From the NCBI GenBank assembly GCA_023430975.1, contig JAEYYB010000131.1, positions 30,826 through 94,825 on the forward strand: 64,000 bases of DNA, in the 5' to 3' direction. Source of the stretch: Bacillota bacterium (lineage in GTDB: Bacteria > Bacillota > Clostridia > Acetivibrionales > DSM-2933). Made by a program: the position numbers and the translations under genes. Below are positions 59,895 through 64,000 of the stretch, piece by piece (position 1 is the stretch's first letter; every line of letters begins with the position of its first letter). The notes beneath the pieces are model-generated. The model had not been told where the DNA came from and did not search any database. It was given only the letters and a program-made list of their open reading frames with translations.

Positions 59895-61637
59895 TTATTC
59901 AAACAAGAACTTCTTAACAACGGTAAGCACGTTTTCCCTCAAAGCATCAAGCTTACCTTGTGCATTATCCAGACCTGCTCCTGTAACGCCGTAGTATATC
60001 TTTATTTTAGGCTCTGTTCCGGATGGTCTTACACAAAACCATGAACCATCATCCATTTCATAATACAATACATCAGATTCAGGAAGAGTCAGCTTCTCTA
60101 CGCTGCCTGATTTTATACCATATATTTCGCCCTTTGCGTAATCCCTTATTGCAGCAACGGTAGATGTACCAAAGCTTGAATGCTTAGCTTTCCTTAATTG
60201 ATCCATTGTAAACTTTATTTTTTCAAGCCCTTCTTTGCCTGCAAGTGTAAAGGATGTTATTGACTCAATTGTATAGCCATACTTATTAAATAGCTCTTCT
60301 AGTGCATCATAAAGGGTCATTCCCTTTGACTTAAAGTAAGCTGCCATCTCAGCAATTAACATGGACGCTACTACTCCATCCTTATCCCTTGCATGTGTTC
60401 CAGCTAAGTAGCCATAGCTTTCTTCAAAGCCGAAAATATATTTCTTATTTCCAAATTCATCTAATTCTTTGATTTTTTCTCCTATAAACTTAAATCCGGT
60501 TAAAACCTCAACAACTTGGATATCATAGGCACTTGCAATCTTTCTCGACAATTCTGAAGATACTATAGTCTTGGCAACAAATCCATTTGCAGGAAGGTTT
60601 CCATTTGCTTTTTTCTGTGACAGCATGTATTCCAATAGAAGGCAACCTGTCTGGTTTCCGGTAAAAACAACATACTCTCCGTTCTTATTTCTTACAGCTA
60701 TGCCAACCCTGTCACAATCGGGATCAGTACCTATTACAAGATCACTGTCCTCTTTTGCTGCAAGCTCTATAGCCATTGTAAGTGCTTCTTTGTCCTCAGG
60801 ATTTGGAGACTTAATAGTGGAAAAATTGGGATCGGCTACTTCCTGTTCCTTAACTACAAGAACATTCTCAAAGCCATTTTCCTTCAACACCCTTCTTACT
60901 GGCTTATTTCCAGTACCATGAAGAGGCGTATAAACTATCTTCATAGTCTTTCCTATCTCTTTTACCAAATCCGGATTTATGCACTGCTTCTTGATCTCAG
61001 ATATAAATTTATCTTCAATCTCAACGCCCACAATTTTAAGTAAACCTTTATTTATGGCTTCTTCCTTGTCCATCAATGCTATCTTGGACATGTCACTAAT
61101 TTTGCCTATCTCTTCCAAAACTATATTAGAACCTTCTAACGAAAGCTGTGCACCATCTTCACCATAAACCTTATACCCATTGTATTCCTTAGGGTTATGG
61201 CTGGCTGTCACCATTATACCTACAGCAGTATTAAAGTATCTTACTGCAAATGATAAAACAGGAACAGGCCTTAGTTCATCAAACAAATACGTTTTAATAC
61301 CATTTCCGGTATAAACTTTAGCAGATTCCAAAGCAAACTCAGGCGATTTATTTCTGGAGTCGAAGGAAATTACAACTCCCCTGTCCATAGCTTCCTTACC
61401 AAGACTTTTAATATAGTTGGCTACTCCCTGGGCTGCTTTCCTGACTGTATATATATTCATCCTATTAGTTCCGGCACCAATTATCCCTCTAAGACCACCT
61501 GTACCAAATTCCAGTTCTTTATAAAACCTTTCAACGATTTCTTTTTCATTATCCTTTATTTGTGACAGTTCATTTTTTGTATCTGTATCAAAATAATCAT
61601 CCGCCATCCACAAATTAAACAATTCCCTTGTATCCAT
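59895..61637 (-). CDS. Phosphoglucomutase/phosphomannomutase (alpha-D-phosphohexomutase)
   Basis: Interconverts sugar 1- and 6-phosphates. The phosphoserine loop is VGIMVTASHNPKEYNGYKVY (Ser near residue 148), the Mg-binding loop is GTDPDCDRVGIAV, the sugar loop FGFEESYGYLAG and the phosphate-binding loop RPSGTEPKIKIYY. Length 580 aa and GGLRGIIGAGTNRMN at the start match the PgcA/YhxB branch, which uses glucose-phosphate. AAGGAGG stands 7 nt before the ATG. Confidence 0.95.
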   Translation of the reverse strand: MDTRELFNLWMADDYFDTDTKNELSQIKDNEKEIVERFYKELEFGTGGLRGIIGAGTNRMNIYTVRKAAQGVANYIKSLGKEAMDRGVVISFDSRNKSPEFALESAKVYTGNGIKTYLFDELRPVPVLSFAVRYFNTAVGIMVTASHNPKEYNGYKVYGEDGAQLSLEGSNIVLEEIGKISDMSKIALMDKEEAINKGLLKIVGVEIEDKFISEIKKQCINPDLVKEIGKTMKIVYTPLHGTGNKPVRRVLKENGFENVLVVKEQEVADPNFSTIKSPNPEDKEALTMAIELAAKEDSDLVIGTDPDCDRVGIAVRNKNGEYVVFTGNQTGCLLLEYMLSQKKANGNLPANGFVAKTIVSSELSRKIASAYDIQVVEVLTGFKFIGEKIKELDEFGNKKYIFGFEESYGYLAGTHARDKDGVVASMLIAEMAAYFKSKGMTLYDALEELFNKYGYTIESITSFTLAGKEGLEKIKFTMDQLRKAKHSSFGTSTVAAIRDYAKGEIYGIKSGSVEKLTLPESDVLYYEMDDGSWFCVRPSGTEPKIKIYYGVTGAGLDNAQGKLDALRENVLTVVKKFLFE

Positions 61638-61735
61638 ATATTACCTCCTTAGCATTCTATACCAGCATATAGTATACCACAATACCCAATTATTAAAAAC
61701 TCAAAATTGTTAATTTTATATAATTTTTTTAGAAC

Positions 61736-61762
61736 AAAAAACGGACCTTTTAATTAGTCCGT
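61736..61762 (-). terminator. Terminator after the PilZ-domain gene
   Basis: ACGGAC / GTCCGT with a 10 nt loop, followed on the minus strand by TTTTT. It lies just beyond copy 9 of the repeat. Confidence 0.75.
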
Positions 61763-61785
61763 TATGTTAATCCTATTTTGATACT

Positions 61786-61887
61786 ATATTAAAAGTAATA
61801 AATCGTTTTACATTTGTCTGTCGCAAATCCCGTTGAACCGTTCGTTATTTGCTCCGCCAAATGTAAGATTATTAACACTTTTAATAT
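61786..61887 (+). repeat. Hairpin repeat family 1, copy 9 (102 bp)
   Basis: Complete copy from ATATTAAAAGTAATAAATC to CACTTTTAATAT with one extra base in the left arm (GTTTTACATTTG). It is intergenic, between the PilZ gene and the phosphohexomutase. Confidence 0.9.
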
Positions 61888-61944
61888 ATTTAGTCTTATT
61901 TTGTCTTATTTAATCTTATTTAACCTTATTTATATTGTTTAATT

Positions 61945-62583
61945 CTATTTCAATGACTCCTTGACATAAAGGCTTTCATCCTTTTCCATCTTGTAAATAA
62001 GCTTATCTAAAATATCTTTATTCATGTCATCAATATATGTGATCTTGACACCATATTCATTATATAATCCTTTTGACTCAGCTCTTATTATATCTGCAGT
62101 AAATTCAAGATAGTCCTTTTTTGCAACCTGTGTTATTATCTTTAATTTTCTACTGTCAATTTCTGATATTTGGTCTTTTAATACTATTCCTACACCATTA
62201 AATCCAATGTTTTTAACAACAGAATAAATTTTATAATCACTCGAAGCTATTGCTATATTTGCCATCATATTAACCATATATCTTCGAAACTCTCTTTTAT
62301 TTCTATACTTATCAATCTTGTCTACACACATTTGAACATAATTAGGATACATGAAATCAACATCACCAATTATTCCATTTATAACCAACTCATATTCATC
62401 TCCAAATACCTGAGCATTTATCATATCGCCCTTGAAAACATTTCTTTTTAAAAATTCCATTGGTAATTTGAAGTATAAATTATGCCCCTCAATTTTTTGT
62501 ACTACAGTTAAGATCGGTTCACTTAAAGCAGAGTGGCTTATGCTAATTACTGTACCACGTTTGAAGAATTCCATATTTTCCAT
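61945..62583 (-). CDS. PilZ-type protein with a YcgR-like N domain
   Basis: Protein of 212 aa whose N-terminal region (about 1-95) resembles the flagellar-brake YcgR N domain, followed by a PilZ-like domain (about 95-205). The RxxxR-type motif appears as NKREFRRYMV and the (D/N)xSxxG-like motif as NIGFNGVGI, where Gly replaces Ser, so c-di-GMP binding is plausible but weakened. Motility or exopolysaccharide control is the usual role. GGAGGA precedes the ATG. Confidence 0.75.
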   Translation of the reverse strand: MENMEFFKRGTVISISHSALSEPILTVVQKIEGHNLYFKLPMEFLKRNVFKGDMINAQVFGDEYELVINGIIGDVDFMYPNYVQMCVDKIDKYRNKREFRRYMVNMMANIAIASSDYKIYSVVKNIGFNGVGIVLKDQISEIDSRKLKIITQVAKKDYLEFTADIIRAESKGLYNEYGVKITYIDDMNKDILDKLIYKMEKDESLYVKESLK

Positions 62584-62776
62584 ACACTTCTTCCTCCTTT
62601 TTTAGTACACAAGTCTTTTAAAGAATTATGTAAATGTAAACGATTAATAAATTTCTGGAAAGCAAATAAAGAACAGTGAATAATGTATTTTTTGAAACAT
62701 CATAATTTATGGAACATTTCATAAAAACACCAATATATATTTCGACAATAATTTTATTTTACTTTACTTTAATTAA

Positions 62777-63721
62777 TTATTTGTCCAAAGTTGTTATTTC
62801 TCTTCCATATATCCCTGAACCCCGTACACCTGGTCCATCAAGTACCAACACACAGCCATATTGAGTGTTTTTCTTAAGTCCGCTAATTTTTATTGAAAAA
62901 TCCTTATTAGGTCCCAGCGAAAACGCACCGCAATAAAAGCTCCTTGACTCTCCAAGGAAAATTAGTGAAGGATTATCTTTTTCCCAATATGCACTGTTCA
63001 CAGTATAAGTATAATCATGTACATATATTGAGGCATTGATTACTGCCGAGCTGGAAGTTATTTCTGTGACAGAGCCAAAATCAAATCTAAATTCAGGTAT
63101 AGGTTCAAACTCCTGTGGAATATAAAAATCTTCAATAGATCCAACCAAAATCTTATTTTGATTATAACTCGATTTTGTAGAATTAAAATGTAATGCTATA
63201 ATCATAAAATCACTCATGTTGATGATTTTATCCTTATTAAAATCTGCACTTATATTATAAGATGTATCACTTGAGGTACTATTAAAGCATTTAGCCATTT
63301 GTACAGCATCAAGCATATTTATTGTACCATCTTGAACACCTTCTACGGAAATATCTCCAGCAAGCATTTCCACAAAGAAACTTTTGGATGAAAAGTCAAT
63401 GTCACTCTTGAAAGTATGTATTACAATATCCCTTTCCAAATATCCTTCTCTTGAAAATCTAAGTGTATATCCCCTAAGGTTTTCAGGAATATTTTCAATT
63501 TCAAAGTACCCATCTGAGGAGCTAATAGCTGAATAAGGCAATTCCTTGTCATTACTTATCACTTTGACAATAAAACCGTCACTAACACCCTGGGCTTCAA
63601 TTGAATCAGGTTTAATATTTCCTGAAATTCTGTAAGTCTTTCCAGGTTCTTCTGCGTATGCACCATTGAAAATGCTAGTAAGTAAAAATACAATTGAAAT
63701 CAAAAGAATTATTTTCTTCAT
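62777..63721 (-). CDS. Exported dockerin protein with a carboxypeptidase-regulatory-like domain
   Basis: Secreted protein of 314 aa. A signal peptide (about 1-23, ending AYA) precedes a beta-sandwich of the carboxypeptidase-regulatory type (about 28-118; GFIVKVISNDKE, SSDGYFEIENIP). A dockerin (about 122-185) follows with two Ca-binding F-hand repeats, GVQDGTINMLDAVQMAKCF and ADFNKDKIINMSDFMIIA, then an unassigned C-terminal domain. The first repeat starts GDISVEGVQDG, with extra residues before the calcium loop, which is atypical. It should attach to a cohesin such as the one at 6992-9379. The start at 63721 has GGGAGG upstream. Confidence 0.82.
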   Translation of the reverse strand: MKKIILLISIVFLLTSIFNGAYAEEPGKTYRISGNIKPDSIEAQGVSDGFIVKVISNDKELPYSAISSSDGYFEIENIPENLRGYTLRFSREGYLERDIVIHTFKSDIDFSSKSFFVEMLAGDISVEGVQDGTINMLDAVQMAKCFNSTSSDTSYNISADFNKDKIINMSDFMIIALHFNSTKSSYNQNKILVGSIEDFYIPQEFEPIPEFRFDFGSVTEITSSSAVINASIYVHDYTYTVNSAYWEKDNPSLIFLGESRSFYCGAFSLGPNKDFSIKISGLKKNTQYGCVLVLDGPGVRGSGIYGREITTLDK

Positions 63722-63769
63722 AAATATTCCTCCCTTAATTAGCCGCATTGTAATTCATGTTTTACAATT

Positions 63770-63798
63770 ATGATACACAGAATTATATTAAATGTCAA
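63770..63798 (-). promoter_or_regulatory. Promoter of the dockerin protein gene
   Basis: TTGACA (63793-63798), a 17 bp spacer and TATCAT (63770-63775) on the minus strand, about 40 bp upstream of the start codon. Confidence 0.75.
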
Positions 63799-63873
63799 TA
63801 ATATTATTGGTAAAAACGGGATTTATAAATTACATAACATGCTAAGTTAAACTTACTTGTAATTAAATGCAAA

Positions 63874-63904
63874 CAGAGCCTTATGCTATTCGCATAAGGC
63901 TCTG
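63874..63904 (-). terminator. Terminator of the rRNA operon
   Basis: A 13 bp perfect stem CAGAGCCTTATGC / GCATAAGGCTCTG with a 5 nt loop, followed on the minus strand by TTTGCATTT. It lies 8 bp past the 3' end of the 5S rRNA. Confidence 0.9.
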
Positions 63905-63911
63905 ATATAAA

Positions 63912-64000
63912 TCTGGCGACTACCTATTTTACCAAGACGCAACCGTCTAAGTATCGTCGGCACTAAGAAGCTTAACTGCCGTGTTCGGGATGGGAACGGG
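63912..64000 (-). rRNA. rrf: 5S ribosomal RNA, 3' part
   Basis: Reverse strand reads CCCGTTCCCATCCCGAACAC, GGCAGTTAAGCTTCTTAGTG, then CCGACGATACT...GGTAGTCGCCAGA, the conserved 5S loop and helix sequence of Firmicutes. The 5' part and the rest of the rRNA operon lie beyond the right edge of the window. Confidence 0.96.

Noticed and set aside
9785..61887. CRISPR-like repeats
   Set aside because: The hairpin repeats are dispersed at kilobase distances, not spaced by short unique spacers, and no cas genes are present.
1..64000. tRNA genes or a prophage
   Set aside because: I saw no tRNA-like cloverleaf sequences and no phage structural, integrase or transposase genes; most of the window is chromosomal housekeeping and surface genes.

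Overview
This 64 kb window comes from an AT-rich, anaerobic, cellulolytic member of the Clostridia, probably the Acetivibrio/Ruminiclostridium (Hungateiclostridium) group. The evidence is: cellulosome-type parts (a cohesin protein with SLH anchors, a dockerin protein, CBM6 and PA14 domains on Thr/Pro linkers), a sigma-I/RsgI pair, [FeFe]-hydrogenase maturation genes, and Firmicutes-type gene order and Shine-Dalgarno sites. The species cannot be named from sequence alone.

Layout. 1-6.7 kb (minus strand): the ylxM-ffh-rpsP-khpA-rimM-trmD-rplS-lepB-rbgA-rnhB translation/secretion operon, with a TTGACA promoter, a palindrome at its start and an autoregulatory-looking rplS leader. 7-11.5 kb: a single-cohesin SLH surface protein and an AraC-type response regulator. 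11.8-19.6 kb: the H-cluster maturation operon (TM1266-like regulator, hydG, hydE, aspA, hydF, cysteine desulfurase), in which HydE carries an N-terminal DUF3343 domain. 19.6-25.3 kb: a broken gene remnant, an SLH-CBM6-PA14 surface protein, a PyrE-like protein, a histidine phosphatase and pyrD. 25.7-27.9 kb: a damaged sigI-rsgI pair. 28-31.5 kb: a DUF4474 protein, a phosphoesterase, an ArsR regulator and a flavodoxin/ferredoxin fusion. 31.7-35.4 kb: mnmM-like, speB and a two-gene operon of a caspase-like protease with a beta-propeller partner. 35.7-39.5 kb: a two-kinase hybrid sensor and a LytTR regulator. 39.6-45.2 kb: a SEDS protein fused to a PadR-associated prefix domain, its PadR regulator, a nitroreductase, a DUF362 ferredoxin and motAB. 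45.3-64 kb: mutS2, a TrmH-family methylase, hemerythrin, cell-wall proteins, pgsA, a thioesterase, mtrB (TRAP), dnaE, a phosphohexomutase, a PilZ protein, a dockerin protein, and the 3' end of a 5S rRNA gene.

A striking feature of the window is its intergenic DNA. At least four families of short palindromic repeats are scattered through it. The main family is about 100 bp, with nine near-complete copies and several fragments. One copy lies inside a copy of another palindromic repeat in a way that reads as a clean insertion, so the main family behaves like a mobile miniature element.

The best candidates for something undescribed are the caspase-like protease/beta-propeller operon, the dispersed hairpin family with paired base changes, the DUF3343-HydE fusion beside a cysteine desulfurase, and the SEDS protein under PadR control. 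The sigI-rsgI locus looks like a decayed carbohydrate-sensing switch.
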